Shown here piece after piece: positions 30,074-42,500 of a DNA stretch of 47,941 nucleotides. The DNA lies in contig CAIYZC010000134.1 of NCBI GenBank assembly GCA_903930565.1, forward strand, positions 1-47,941, given 5' to 3'. A model generated the notes under the pieces. That model was not told the origin of the DNA. It made no database searches and saw only the letters and a list, made by a program, of their open reading frames with translations. Within the stretch, counting starts at the first letter, position 1, and every line of letters begins with the position of its first letter. The DNA comes from an uncultured Pedosphaera sp. GTDB lineage: Bacteria; Verrucomicrobiota; Verrucomicrobiia; Limisphaerales; Pedosphaeraceae. The position numbers and the translations under genes are program-made.

Positions 30074-32980
30074 TCAGGGGCCGGTGTAGCGCAGACGGAA
30101 AAACTTGGCGTTCGCCAGGCTGCTCAAAGGCTCCGGATACTCGAAGTAGAATCCGGAGACCGAGACCCCATAGGGACCGGGGAGGGGAGTCCAAACCGCC
30201 GGCGAATTCAGATCCAGCGTGGATTCCAGGGTATAGTTGGCAAAGTTCGCGCCCCAATAAACCACCAACGCGTCCGGATCCAGGCGGATGGCCAGGGGCG
30301 CCTGGCGGATCGATTGCGGCAGCGGCGGGGCCACCACGACCGTGCCGGCGAAGTCGATGGGATCGCCGACCGTGGTCGGAAGGCGGGTCGGGAACTCCAA
30401 ACAATCGCAAGCAGTGAGGTCGGCGGTGAGCGGGATCACCCACAAACCATTCGTACCCAAGATGGTGCCCGCCCCCACCAAGGCGTTGCCGCCGGGCGAC
30501 CAAAGGGTGCCGTGCGGGAAGCCATCGCCACTCTGAAGGAAGGCGGTGATCTGGCTCAGGGGCGTGCCATTGGTGCCCGCGACATAAATGTCGTGGCCGA
30601 TGTCCAACGACGAATAGGTGTTGGGGTCCACCAAACTGAAATGCGCACCATCCGGCGACCAGGCCGGCCAGCGGGCGCGCGGGATGCCGAGGGGCAAAAT
30701 TTGCACCGACACCAGATCCGGGGTGGTCACCAGCACTCCGCCCGAACTATGATCAAAAAAGGCCACCCGCCCATCGACCGGGCTGACGGCGGGCGCGTAT
30801 TGGTTGCACTGCGTGGGGAAGCCCACCGGCGTCACCGCGCCGGTCAGATCAATTTGTTGCAAACCACACCCATTGTCGAAAAAAAGGCGGGTTCCCGCCC
30901 GGTCCCAATCCATGCCCACCAGCGTGGTGGCATTCGAGTAGAGCAGCATTTCATCACCGGTGCCGAGATCACGCACCCATAAATCGCCATAGATGCCATA
31001 GCTGTCGGGCGGCGGCGTGGTCCGACGCAGGAAAGCCAGCCACTTGCCGTCGCGGGACGCGCGGGGCCGGGAGCCGGTGGTGATGAACCGGTCGCCCGTG
31101 CCATCCAGATTGATCGCCCAGATGGAAAAATTCGTGCTGGATTTCCGGCCGTAGAAAACGGTGCCTTCGCTGGAATATTGAACCAGCGCGGGATTGGACG
31201 GTGAGACGGCGTTCGTGTCGGGCGGATTCAAGGTAAAAGCCGGTTGCGGCGTGGCGGTGCCACCCGCGGCAAAAGCGTAGCGGGCGGATTCCAGCCGCGA
31301 GCGCCCCACCAGGCTGTTCGGAATGGCGTAGTATTCCACGGTGGTGTCCCGGCCAATCGTGAAAGGAAGGGTGTAATTCCGCCACCCTCCCCCACCGCCG
31401 GTCGGCCGGTAAAAGATGTGGTCGCTGGGGGGCTCAGCCACGAGGGAGACGGAAACCGGACCGGCATAGTTCCCGGGTGGCGGAGCGATGGTGACCTGCA
31501 GGGGATCCGCGGCTTGCGGAGCGGAATAGGTGAAGATGGAGATATCCTCACGATATTGTTCCGCCAAGGCAAACACCGTTCCGGTGGGAGGGGCGCCGAG
31601 GTCCGTCGAGACATCATTCCCCAGCCCGATCCCCGGACCACCGTCAGTTTCGGACAACACCGAAAGCCCGGCGGGCAGGCCGCTGATCTGCACACTCCAA
31701 TCCGCCGCGTTCAGGGAAGCGACGAGGCCCGGCGTGCGGCTGACAAAGGGTTCCCCGCGAAACACCCAAACGTTGGCGCGGGTGGCATTCCGCGTCACCG
31801 GAGTCAGGTCGCCGGAACTAAGTTGAGTGTAGTTCACCCCATCGAATTGGACCACTTGTCCATGACTGGAAACACCCCCGCCCGCCGGGGCATCGAGCAA
31901 GGCAAACTTGCCGTCCGCCAACGGCACGACGCCGCTGAAGCGTGCTCCCTGGCCGGCCGCGCCACTGCGATAGGCCGGGGCCAAAGTCGGCACCCCGCCG
32001 GAAACGGTGAGCCCCCGCACGCCATCACCGAATTGAATCAGGGCGGTGCCATCCGCTCCCAAGGGCACATAATAAACCCGTTCCACGGCGTCATCCAAAG
32101 TCACCGGCACCTCCAGTCCGAGGTCGTAACCCGTCGCGGTGTTCACCAAGGCCTGCATCACCAGATTGGACTGGCCCGGAACATAAAAGAAGAAGCGGGG
32201 CATCGTTTCCCCATCGAAAAGGCCGAAGACATATTCGGTGCCGGAGGCCAGGTTGGTTTTGGTCAACACTTGGGCAAAGGCCGCATTGGGGGCGAAGACT
32301 TGGAATTGGTCGTTCGTGCCCCGTTGCAGCATCGCCGCCAGGGTCGCGGGATCATCGCCGGGATTCAGGGCGTTCCCCCGGGCCACCGGCCCGGGCGCCG
32401 ACTGACTGCCTTGCTGCGTGGGGGGAGCTCCGGCGGCCAAACCAAACAGTTCCAGCAACGCGGCCCCATCCGGCAGGTCGTTGTCATTGGAACCGGTCAG
32501 GAGGAAATCAAAAGCCCCCGCCGCGCCGAACGGCGCCGGCATCCCAATCAGCAACGCCAACCCGACACCGGACGGGGTGATCGTCACCGGCGCCAAGACG
32601 TTGTTGGCATCCGCCAGTCCCACCAGATTCACATTGTTCAGCTCGGGCGAAGTCAGGGCCACGGCATCCAAGGTCGAATCCAAGAATCGCCCTACGGCGA
32701 TCGCACCCGGCCGAGACACTCCGGTCGTCGCCGGGCCCGCCCAGGTCAGTTGGCCGACGGCATCCTGATAGCCCACCCGCGCATTGCCCGTGAGTTTGTC
32801 CACCACCAGCACATCGGGAATACCGTCGCCGTTGAAATCCCCGGAGGCGAGGAATTCGGTGGCGGTTTCATAGACAAAGCCGCCCGCCCGCGCCGAACCG
32901 GTCAGCGCCAGACCCGCGCAGGCCAACCCGGCCAGGCACCCCGGCCAGACCCGCAAGAAAGAGGTAAATAATGCCTTCAT
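30074..32980 (-). CDS. Large secreted PD40/TolB-like propeller protein
   Basis: Exported protein of 968 residues, last of a three-gene operon. After a signal peptide (GLACAGLALTGSARAGG) comes an FG-GAP/VCBS-like unit (LASGDFNGDGIPDVLVVD, about 45-62). About residues 490-565 match a chitobiase/hexosaminidase C-terminal type domain (PPPGNYAGPVSVSLVAEPPS, then TTVEYYAI). Residues about 600-830 are TolB/PD40 propeller repeats: FYGRKSSTNFSIWAINLDGT, PRASRDGKWLAFLRR, YAPAVSPVDGRVAFFD, ARWPAWSPDGAHFSLVD. The C terminus is a beta domain ending KFFRLRYTGP, the same type of ending as in the protein at 43804. It starts 12 bp after the stop of the FN3 protein gene. Function unknown; a role in an extracellular assembly or scaffold is inference. 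Confidence 0.88.
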   Translation of the reverse strand: MKALFTSFLRVWPGCLAGLACAGLALTGSARAGGFVYETATEFLASGDFNGDGIPDVLVVDKLTGNARVGYQDAVGQLTWAGPATTGVSRPGAIAVGRFLDSTLDAVALTSPELNNVNLVGLADANNVLAPVTITPSGVGLALLIGMPAPFGAAGAFDFLLTGSNDNDLPDGAALLELFGLAAGAPPTQQGSQSAPGPVARGNALNPGDDPATLAAMLQRGTNDQFQVFAPNAAFAQVLTKTNLASGTEYVFGLFDGETMPRFFFYVPGQSNLVMQALVNTATGYDLGLEVPVTLDDAVERVYYVPLGADGTALIQFGDGVRGLTVSGGVPTLAPAYRSGAAGQGARFSGVVPLADGKFALLDAPAGGGVSSHGQVVQFDGVNYTQLSSGDLTPVTRNATRANVWVFRGEPFVSRTPGLVASLNAADWSVQISGLPAGLSVLSETDGGPGIGLGNDVSTDLGAPPTGTVFALAEQYREDISIFTYSAPQAADPLQVTIAPPPGNYAGPVSVSLVAEPPSDHIFYRPTGGGGGWRNYTLPFTIGRDTTVEYYAIPNSLVGRSRLESARYAFAAGGTATPQPAFTLNPPDTNAVSPSNPALVQYSSEGTVFYGRKSSTNFSIWAINLDGTGDRFITTGSRPRASRDGKWLAFLRRTTPPPDSYGIYGDLWVRDLGTGDEMLLYSNATTLVGMDWDRAGTRLFFDNGCGLQQIDLTGAVTPVGFPTQCNQYAPAVSPVDGRVAFFDHSSGGVLVTTPDLVSVQILPLGIPRARWPAWSPDGAHFSLVDPNTYSSLDIGHDIYVAGTNGTPLSQITAFLQSGDGFPHGTLWSPGGNALVGAGTILGTNGLWVIPLTADLTACDCLEFPTRLPTTVGDPIDFAGTVVVAPPLPQSIRQAPLAIRLDPDALVVYWGANFANYTLESTLDLNSPAVWTPLPGPYGVSVSGFYFEYPEPLSSLANAKFFRLRYTGP

Positions 32981-32992
32981 AAGCCGGCGCGG

Positions 32993-35900
32993 TTATTGGA
33001 CGGGAATCTCCACTTCGCCCGCGTTGATCGTTTCCACAATTTCCCGGTGGTCATCCATCCGCAGGACGAAATAGCGGTACCGCGCGCCGGCCACGACCGG
33101 TTGCTGATCGCGCAAGTAGAAGAAGGTCCGCGTCTGATCGTTGGCCGTCTCATAATTCACCGTGATCAGTTTGTCGGGGATGGTGATGAAAACGGCATTG
33201 GGGAGGGTCCCCTGCTGGTGCCACGGGATGCTTTCCAGCAAGGGACTCACCTGGACCACATTTCCGGAAACCCGCGGGAAGGCGGCGTTGGCGACCTGTT
33301 GGCGATACAAAACAATCGGCAACAAGGGTTGATTCTGCCGCGCCGGATCCGTGGAAAGCCGTTTGAAAACAAATCCATTGGGATCAATCAACGGGGCGTC
33401 GGAGGGTTGCGGGCCGAGCGTGTATTGAATCTGATTGGTCGTGCCCACGGTGGTCGTGGGCCCCAGCGAACGAGCCAACTCGGCGAAGCGCACCCCCACA
33501 GGATAGTGGCGATCCAAGCGCTGAAAACTCTGGGCGTCATAATAGTACATCAGAACCGCGGCCACCCGGGGGTAGATGGGGGGAAGGCTATCCGGGGCCG
33601 GATTGTCAAACGCGGTGATATCGGGCAGGGGTCGCGCCGGCCAAGGAACCGTCGGCAATTGGACCGGCGGCTTCCAAGTGAACTGCCATTCCGGGGAGGG
33701 ATCCCAGGGCTTTCCCTGAGCGTCCACGGACGCCACCGTGATGCGATAGGCCACGTTGGGTTCCACCCCCACCGTCAGGGAGAATTGGGGGCCCGGGCCG
33801 AACCCGGGTCCAATCGGCGGCGTCAATTGCGCCGCGTCATAGCTGCTGGATTTCCCCGAACCCAGCCCCGGTACGAGCCCAAGGAAGCTGGCATGGGAGT
33901 TCCAGGTCACCACGTCGCTCAGCAACTTGTCCGCCACGAAGACATTCTTCTTGCCATCATTGCGGGCGACCATGACTTGAAACCGGGCCACGCCACTGGT
34001 CGGGCAGAACCAATTCAGGCGGACTTGGGGATGGCTGAGATCGCCGGCCTCCGTGGGCTGGGCCAGCACCGGACGGGGCGGGGGCGACGGGGCCAACGGT
34101 TTGCAGCCGAGAAAGCTCATGGGGCTCCCATTACCGTGTTCATCCAGCAACTGCACAAAATAGCACAACTGGGCGGCCGCCGAAGGCATGGCATCATCCT
34201 TGCACACGATTTGCTTGGTGGGATTCGCCGGATCGAACGGTGCGGCCGACTGCGCCATGAGCAACAGCGGCCCGCCATTCACGCTGCGATAAAGCCGGTA
34301 CTCGCGGGTGCGGAGGGTCAGCCCAAACTGGACATTGATCGGCGCGACGGGCCCGTTATCCGCCGCCCGGGCCACGTGCTGCTCACAATCCGGCAAATGC
34401 GGCAATTTCATCACGCAACCGCGGATGGGAGGCAAGGGGCCCAAAATACACGCGGGATAGGAAACCCAATACATTTGGTTGGGGTCGGGCCAAACCACGC
34501 CATAGGAAGTCCAGACCGTGTTGCTCGTCATGATTTCCACCAACATCGGCGTGCCCGTGGGCACGGGAAATTTCATGCCCACCGTTCCGCTGGGATCCGG
34601 CGTGGGATTGATGGCGTAGTAACAAGAGATGCCCCCGTTCAAAGTCGTCAGCAATGGATCGTTGGCGCTGAGCGCCGTCTCCAGGATTTGCCCGCAGTAA
34701 AAAACGTACTCCCGCCGCTGGCCGGAGGGAACGGCGGTGGTGATGCCGGCCGTCACCGGCGCGGAGGTCAGGCCGGTGAAAGTGCCTACAACACAGCCAA
34801 GGTCATAGCTGGGCGCCGCGCCCTCGACCCGCACGCTAAAATCCATCTGGGCCGAGGTGGCTCCTGGAGCAAAATAAAAAGGTCCATAAGTGCCCACGTA
34901 CAGCCCGGAATTGGTCACGGAGAACTGGACCCAAGCGACGCCCAAATCCCGCCGCTGGCAGGTGAAGCGAAAGTTCCAGTTGTTCGGATCCGGAGGATTG
35001 GTGAGGTTATTGACCGCCTGAAACTGAACCACCGGGGTGCCGCAACTTCCGAAAATCGCGCCGGTGGCGGCCGCGGGCGCCGCGCGCTCCCGCAACACAC
35101 CCCACGCGGGAGCGCTGTGCGGGGACAGCAAAGGATCGCAAGCGCCCACGCTGACCGCCCGTACGGTGTACCAGTAATTGCTCACGCCGGCGGTCGCCGG
35201 GGAATCGGGCCCGTTGTCGAGAAACACCCCGGTGTTCGTCCCGGCCATGTCCGGCACGATGCCCACGCGGTTGGCCGTGGGATCGACAACATTCCGCAAC
35301 GCCCCCGCGGGATTTTGCCAACGGTAGATCCAATAGTGGGTGATCAGATTGGTGCGATCCACGTTTTGTTGCCAGGTGATTTGAAAGCGCTGTTGATTCG
35401 TGACCCCGCCGGCGGCCAGCGGCAGCACCTGCACGTTGTTCAGCACTTTGGCGCCGGTGGGCGCGAGCGGCGGCCGACGTCGGCAGGCTTGGGCCAACCC
35501 GCCGGCGGAAACGAAGCCATCCCGGCCCAAGACATCCCGGGCCGTGACAAAATAATAAAACTGCGCGCCATCGGCAAAGGCCGCGCCGCCGTGGGAAAAC
35601 CCGTTGTCATCCGAAAAGAAATAGGTGGTCGCATCGGCCGGATCATCGGCGGCCCCCGGGCCCGCACCCGCGGAGAAATCCTTTCCCGCCGTGACCGGGG
35701 CGGGATTGACCTGGGTAAATTTGCCACTGTTTTGCAGCGCGGACAGTCCGGGCGGATTGATGTCATAGCCCGCGGCCACCGCGTCCGCCAGCGGGATGCG
35801 CCAAAGATTGTAGCCGAAACTCAAGAGGGAGAGCCGGCGCAATTCATCCGGCGACCCCCAACGCAGGCGGATCTTCAGATGGTCGGACGGAGCGTTCGTC

Positions 35901-36589
35901 ACCACTTGGAACGGTTTGCCGGGAGCCGGCAGGGTGACGGGAAAACCGGGATTGATCGTGACCCGTCCCGCCACATCACCCGCGGCGCCGGTCGTCGGGT
36001 TTACCTCGCGAATTTCGTAGGTCGTCACCCCGGCAATCGGTTCGGCGAATCCCTGCCCGAGACACAAGGTCAGACCGGGATTGACCCGGGACAGCAACGC
36101 CACCACCTGGGCCACCGAGGGATCCACGCGGCTGCGCTCCAGGGCCGTCACCACCTTTTGCGCCAGAGTTTGGTTGGTGATGCCGGCGATCGAGTGCAAA
36201 AGCACCTCGAGGGAATGGTTCAAGCCGGATAAATCCTGCCCCAGGAAAACTGATTTATTCAGCAACCCATCCACCGTGGCCGCATCACCCGCGGCAGAAA
36301 TCTGACCGCGTTGGGTAAACGCCCCGGCATCGGGCGGGCGCCCCGCCTTGGCATAAACGGCGAAGCGGCGGCCCGCCAACAGGCCGGGTTGAGGGGAGCC
36401 CACCAGCACGTAAGACCAATCCCGCCCGGTGTTGTCGTGGACGGTGGTGCCCACGGAGAACACCAGGTTGCTGAACAGATTCTGGGCCGTTCCGGTGGCC
36501 GGCAGCAGGAGCGTGATCGCGAAGAATAATCCGCTCCACCAACCCGCCCCCAAGCCGGCGTTTCCTTGCCTAAAGCGCAGCGTGTTCAT
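32993..36589 (-). CDS. Giant secreted fibronectin-III-type protein
   Basis: Exported protein of 1198 residues, middle gene of the operon. The signal is WWSGLFFAITLLLPATGTAQ. Residues about 40-110 hold a beta-rich opening (FSNLVFSVGTTVHDNTGRDW); then several FN3-like beta-sandwich units can be followed by their strands: QRFQITWQQNVDRTNLITHY (about 390), EYRLYRSVNGGPLLL (about 750), QVRLNWFCPTSGVARFQVMV (about 850). Cysteines occur in pairs (SVGACDPLLS, IFGSCGTPV, CYYAINPTP). No enzymatic motif was found. The start codon shares one base with the stop of the 2093-residue gene (TGATG), so translation is coupled. It probably contacts its operon partners outside the cell. Confidence 0.88.
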   Translation of the reverse strand: MNTLRFRQGNAGLGAGWWSGLFFAITLLLPATGTAQNLFSNLVFSVGTTVHDNTGRDWSYVLVGSPQPGLLAGRRFAVYAKAGRPPDAGAFTQRGQISAAGDAATVDGLLNKSVFLGQDLSGLNHSLEVLLHSIAGITNQTLAQKVVTALERSRVDPSVAQVVALLSRVNPGLTLCLGQGFAEPIAGVTTYEIREVNPTTGAAGDVAGRVTINPGFPVTLPAPGKPFQVVTNAPSDHLKIRLRWGSPDELRRLSLLSFGYNLWRIPLADAVAAGYDINPPGLSALQNSGKFTQVNPAPVTAGKDFSAGAGPGAADDPADATTYFFSDDNGFSHGGAAFADGAQFYYFVTARDVLGRDGFVSAGGLAQACRRRPPLAPTGAKVLNNVQVLPLAAGGVTNQQRFQITWQQNVDRTNLITHYWIYRWQNPAGALRNVVDPTANRVGIVPDMAGTNTGVFLDNGPDSPATAGVSNYWYTVRAVSVGACDPLLSPHSAPAWGVLRERAAPAAATGAIFGSCGTPVVQFQAVNNLTNPPDPNNWNFRFTCQRRDLGVAWVQFSVTNSGLYVGTYGPFYFAPGATSAQMDFSVRVEGAAPSYDLGCVVGTFTGLTSAPVTAGITTAVPSGQRREYVFYCGQILETALSANDPLLTTLNGGISCYYAINPTPDPSGTVGMKFPVPTGTPMLVEIMTSNTVWTSYGVVWPDPNQMYWVSYPACILGPLPPIRGCVMKLPHLPDCEQHVARAADNGPVAPINVQFGLTLRTREYRLYRSVNGGPLLLMAQSAAPFDPANPTKQIVCKDDAMPSAAAQLCYFVQLLDEHGNGSPMSFLGCKPLAPSPPPRPVLAQPTEAGDLSHPQVRLNWFCPTSGVARFQVMVARNDGKKNVFVADKLLSDVVTWNSHASFLGLVPGLGSGKSSSYDAAQLTPPIGPGFGPGPQFSLTVGVEPNVAYRITVASVDAQGKPWDPSPEWQFTWKPPVQLPTVPWPARPLPDITAFDNPAPDSLPPIYPRVAAVLMYYYDAQSFQRLDRHYPVGVRFAELARSLGPTTTVGTTNQIQYTLGPQPSDAPLIDPNGFVFKRLSTDPARQNQPLLPIVLYRQQVANAAFPRVSGNVVQVSPLLESIPWHQQGTLPNAVFITIPDKLITVNYETANDQTRTFFYLRDQQPVVAGARYRYFVLRMDDHREIVETINAGEVEIPVQ

Positions 36590-39500
36590 CAGTAATCAAT
36601 GGAAAAGTTCAACCCACCATCCGTCACCACGCCCCGGATCGAGATCCCCTTGCAAGCGGAGACGCAGAACGGGCAATAGCCGATGGAACCGCAAATCTCC
36701 GCGGAACCGCTGAAGTCCAATTCCGGCCCGCCGGGACCGACCCCGGCGGCCACGCCCATGGTGGTTTCCACATGACCACTCAACAGGCAAAGCAGGGAAA
36801 GATCGATCGAATCCTTCTGGCGGAAACCAATTTTTCCGGAGCGCGGGCCGCCTTCGTAATAGGTGGCGCAAGTCACCTCGGCTTCGATATCCAACAAGCA
36901 GCTCGAAATGCCAAAGAGAATTTCCGAGAGCGACAAACCGCCGCCGTATTCAATGTAAATACCAGTGAAACTCACGGGATTGCCCAGCACGGCGGCCACG
37001 TCCGGATCCACAAATTTCAAGGTGTTCAGGTCGCAGGCGTGGCCCGCAAAAAATCCCGCATGCACATCCACCGGCACGCCAAAGACCACCACACTGCCGG
37101 CCACTTTGGCGGCCAGATAGTTTTCGATCTCCCCGATCGCAAAAGTCGCCCCCACCTCCTTGATGCTGCAGCCCTTGAAGTCGGCTTTGCCTTTGATATC
37201 GATCAATCCGCCGACGCCCAACACGGCGCCGCTTTGCAGGGTCCAGCGCGCTTCGATAGTCAGGGTGAGGGGCGGTCCGCCGCCGCTGACGCCGGCCCAA
37301 TTCAAGGGAATATTCTTGGCGCCCAGCGTGACTTCCGCCGAAGGCGCCCCCGGCGGAATGCAGTCCAACGGGGTGGAGGACGAATCCAGTTCCTTGATGT
37401 CCAGGTAGGCTTGGAAGGTCATGGCGTCCGGCAAATTCATCTGGATGTTTCCGTCGAGATGGATGCGCCGCAGGGAATCCCCCTCAAAGGTCGGGGCGCC
37501 ACGGATCTTGGCCGAAGCCAGGGATTGCGTCATCTGACCAATGCCCTTCAGCGCCTGGAATACCCCGTCATTGCCCTGTCCCACCTGTTTCTCAATGCCG
37601 TCGCGGATGGCGCGGTTGATTTGGTCAAAGAGCACATCCAACAATTGATCCAAAAGGGAACTGCCCTCGCCAAAGAACTGCCGGAAATCTTTCTGATAGC
37701 CGCCCACGATGGGCGACCCCAGGAAAGCCAGGGTAAGGCGTTCGCGGATGGCATCCTTCACGGCGTTGGGATTGGCCGTGAAGTAATCCCCTGACGGGGT
37801 CACCGAAGTGGCGCAGAGATCGGCCACCGCCGTCCCCGCCGCCTGGAGGAAGGGCTGCACATTGACGGTGTCGTGCACGATATCATCCAACGCCCGCGGC
37901 AGATCGCCCGTGGCGGAATTCAGCGTGTCCTTGACCCCGGCAAACTGGGAACGGAGATCCCTGAGTTCCAGTTCAATTTGGGAGAGCGTGGGTTCCAACT
38001 CGGCGGTCAGGTCCGCCGCCGCTTGATCGGCGATATCCCCCACCAACCCCAATTCCGGCAATTGATCCTCCACCAGCTTTTTCACCAAGGTGCTGATCAC
38101 ATGGCGTTGCCCCTGCCCGTCCTTTTCCACCACGCGCAAGAACAGGCCGATGGTGTCATCCACATCGGAATAGGTATGCTGCATTTTCCCCAGCACCCCG
38201 TTGGCCTGGCCGACGGCGCCGTTCAGGGTGCTGATGGCGCCGCCCAGGCCGTTGGCCGGATCAGTGACAATGCCACTGACCTTGGCCGGAAAACCGGCCG
38301 GATCGTTTTGGTAGGCCAGCGCCAATTGGTTGTAGATTTGGTCAACCACCGATCCCCCAGGGCCGGCAGCCGCCAACAACGGGCCGGCGGGATCCGCCAG
38401 CAGCGGGCGGAAGAAAGGCCCGGCATCCTCCCGCAATACCGCTTGCAAACTCTGGAAACCGCTGGTGGCGCCGGAAGTATCCAGATCCTTCGCAATCGCC
38501 TGGTGCAGGGCGTCGGTCAACGAATTGAGCGGCGAAAATGCCTCATCAATTGCGTCATTCACAAAATCCAGCACTTTGATCCGCGGCAGGGCCAGGGTTA
38601 GATCCTGGGCAAAATCAAAATCCACTTTTCCGGGGGTCAACTCCTTCAAATTGCTGTCCACGTCGATCACCGGGAGATAGGCCTTGTCCTTCTGAAATCC
38701 GGTGAATTTGTGCAAGAGCGGACTCCACGAAAGGGCGTAATCGAATTTCGCCACTTCGATCCAATCGCGCTGGGCGCGCGGGTGGTAATCCTCCGTCTTG
38801 GAATTCCGGTAGGCGTCCACGGTCGCCAAGCTTTGCGGAAAACCATCATGGTTCAGATCAAACTTGGCACCGGTGAAAAAGTCGTAATTGTTGCTGTCGC
38901 GCCACCCCAGATTGAGCCCGGTCCCCTCCGCTTTCGGCCAGCCACCCATGACATAAACATTCGCCGAATTGGTCCCGGTCGGCCGCACATGCAGATGCAC
39001 TTTCACCTCCCCAAAAAAGGGCGTTTTGATTTTGCCGGCGATGTTGTAGAAGCCTTCATCCGGCCGGTGGGGGCTCCCATAGTTGTTGAAATAGGAATCA
39101 CCCACCGTGGCCAATGTGAAGGTGCTGTTGCCCGGCCCTTGGAGATTCAGGCCGGGCGGCGGGGCAAACCGTGAATTGCACCCTTGCAGCGGCATTGCGG
39201 CCGTCGTCAGGTTGCCATCCGCCTGGAAACCCAGGGTGGCATGGAAGGCCTGCGGGATGAAGGGCAGTTTGGTTTCCACTCCCAGCACCAAAAAGCGGGT
39301 CGCGGTGTCGCAGACCTCGGTGGCCAGCGGACGAAAATCAATGGTCTGCGGCAGGAGGTCCGTGTTCCAATATACCAGATGGTCCGCGGGGCTGTTGGCG
39401 GGCACCCGGGCGGAATCCAGTCCCCCGCGGCAGAAGAACTGCATGCGCTCGAAATTCTGGGTGAAGCCCGCCGGGTAAGGCAGAACCACCTGGCCATCGG

Positions 39501-42500
39501 TGCGCGATTCGCGGGTCTGACTGTCGAGAAAGGAAAGCCGGTAGCTCGAAAAGTTGAAGTGGTAACCGTACAGCGTGAGGTTCGGTGGAAAGGAGGCCGC
39601 TTCATGAATGCCGCTCACCCCGCCATACCGCACATAATACTTGGCCCGGTCCGTCAGCGGATACGAATCGATCTGCAGATTGGCCAGATAACTCCGACCG
39701 GTGGCCGGACGCCGAAAGTTCAAGCCCGCGTAATTCGCCTGGCCGCCGGCGTAATCCGCCGGATGATCGGGGCTTTCCCGTAAATCTGACGTGGTCGCAT
39801 CCCCCACCCCGGTGAACAGCATCGCCGGCGCCTGTTGCTCGGGCGGCAAAGCGAATTGCCCCCCGAGGACGAAGGTTCCGGGCATCCGGTACACCCCGGC
39901 ACTCACCGGACTGGTCTCCTGGGCGTAACTGGTCCCGCCGGCGTAGCCCCACTTCAAGCCCACGGGCGGGATCGCCCCGAAGCCCAACAACCCGCCATCG
40001 GGCGTGAATTGCAGTGCTCCGCCATCCGGGCTGAAGGCCAGGGAGGTTTTTCCAATGGTCGCCCCGCTGCAATTGGTGTCGCCACAGTCCTGCGAATAAA
40101 TCACCGGCACGGCTCCCATCACCGGCAAGCTGCTGGAACCGGGGTCAACCTGGTCATTGAGGATGCTCAAAGTGGCCCCCGCCCCCACGCTGATCTGATT
40201 CCCGGCCGCCCGGCCGGCATAGGGAAAATGGGGGCGCAGTTCCGGCGGATTCAGCGCGAGTTGGGTGGTCAACCGCGCCACGTTGTTCGTGTCCGCCGTC
40301 ACCACCACGGAGGCGCCGGCCGCCAGCGTGAGGTTGCGGTAGTAACCGTCGTTGGAAACCCGGGTGGCCGCCGTGGAATCCGTGAGCGTGGCCCGCGCCC
40401 CATCCAGAAAATCGTCCTCGCTTTGGCGGGTGAAATAAAGCGGATTCGGACCCGGCAGGAGAATCTGACCGCCATTGACCACCCAATGCAGCGAGGAGGC
40501 GCCCACCCAAAAGGGCTTGGTTTCCTCGATGGCCCAGAGCGGTCCGGGCAGGACCAATTCGGCCGACTGCGGATGCAACGTGGCATCCAATGCCTGGTTG
40601 AAAAAGGTGATTTGATTGGTGGCCACATGATTGGTCACGCCACCGGCCACCGCCAACCCCAAGGGCAATTGCAGTTGCACCGTCCCATGGATTCCGGCCC
40701 CGTGCGCCATGACCACATTCGTGCGGATATAGCAGATGTTTTGGCTGCAATCCACATCCGGAACCGGTCCGAACAGACTGACGCCCGGCAGCAGCTCGGT
40801 GGCATTCCCGTCGTCACCCAACACGGCCACCAGCGTCGTGCCATTGCCGTAATGATAGGCGGGATTGGCCAGCAGGGTGCCGGAATTCGCATTGACGGCA
40901 AGTTGGGTGTCAAAACCCCCGAGGTCGTTGCCCCCCCGTGCCGGGTTGTTGGCCACGGAAGTGAACGTGGTGTCGTTGCCGTCGAAGAACAGATGACCGT
41001 TGAAATGCAACCAGGTGGCCAAGGGCAGATCATTTTCCTCGTCGGTCACCAGGGTGCCACCGTCCGGCAGGTGCGCAAAGACCACGCCGGCGGAATACCG
41101 ATCGCTCACGGATTGCAACTGGTTCGCCGGCGTCACATTCAGAATGGTCGAGAAGGTCACCACCGCCCCCGGAGGCGGTGGCGCGGAGGCGTTGTACGCG
41201 CCCAGCGTCAGGGTGTTCACCAGGGTCGCGGGGGTTTGCAGGGGCACCGCGGCACCGCCGGCATCCTGCACGGTGGCGGACAGCGTGGCGCTGACCCCCA
41301 AAGGCGCGGGGGCGTCGCCATAATCGTAAAAACGCCGGACGGTCGCCTGCGCGGGCAACGGAAAGGAACTGTAGGCGGGACTGTTCTGGATCGACCAGAG
41401 GCGCCCATAGGCCGCATAGTCGAGGGATCCCAGCAAATACTGGCTGCCATCCCCGATGCGGGCCAGCGAGCCCGTCCGGGTCAACACGCCACTGGCGGTG
41501 CCATCCGACAATCCAGCCAGATCCGTGGCGACGTTTCCGCCGGCTTCATCAAATTCATAGGCGGAGACCAATCCCGGCTCCGCCCCGGTCAGGGGCAAAT
41601 GGGCGTATTGATTGATCTGGGCCGGCGTCAGCGCGGCATTCCAAATGGAGGCGTGGTCCAGTTGTCCGTTGAAAAACTGCCCGCTGCCGCCCACGTAGGT
41701 GCCCAAGCGCACATCGGTCAGGCTGGTGGTTGGGCCGGGATTATTGTTCCACGGTTGGGTGTTCACCAACTGCCCATCAATGAAGGTGCGGCCCGAGGTG
41801 GCGTCCACGACGAAGGCCACGTGATGCCACTGCCCATCCGCGACGAACCGGTCGCCGGCGCTGGAAAAGCCGGGCTCCACATAATCCGTCAGATCCGCGT
41901 AATACCAAGGCGCCAGTCGCCCCGCGTTCAAAGCCAGGGCCCAACCCGCTCCGGCCCCGCCTTGGTACTTGGTCATAATGCCGGGATAGGCGCCCACGCT
42001 TTGGCTCGTCTTGATCCACGTCATCAGGGTGATCGGCAACGCATTCTGGGCATCCTGGTGCGGAATATCAATTTGATCGGAAACTCCATTGAGCTTGAGG
42101 GCCGTGCCCGCCACCGGGGCCAGCACCACCGGCGCGGTGGAGGGGATCCAGGGCGGTGCCCCCACCAAGTTGAGGGGATGGTGGTTGCCCACCGCATCCA
42201 GCGCCGCGTTGCCCCCGGCATCGTCCAGATGCCACAACGCCAGCAAACCGGCTTCTTGGCCGGAGAGCACCCGGTGCTTCATGTAATTCAGCGCGTCCAG
42301 ACTCAGCGCTTCGCTCCAAATGGATACCTCATCGATTTCCCCCCGGAAGGACGGGACGAAATTATCCAAGCGACCGATCAGGAGCGGCTCGGTCGAAGTG
42401 GGCGCTCCCGGTGACCGGGTCCACCCGCGCGAATCCCGCTGCCCGCCGTCCACCACCAAGCGCGCCCCGCCACCGTCCACCACGAACGCCACTTGATGCC

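Noticed and set aside
32996-36232. Plus-strand open frame of 1078 codons over the FN3-protein gene
   Set aside because: Antisense to a signal-peptide protein with FN3 units; its translation is low-complexity Gly/Arg/His-rich without motifs.
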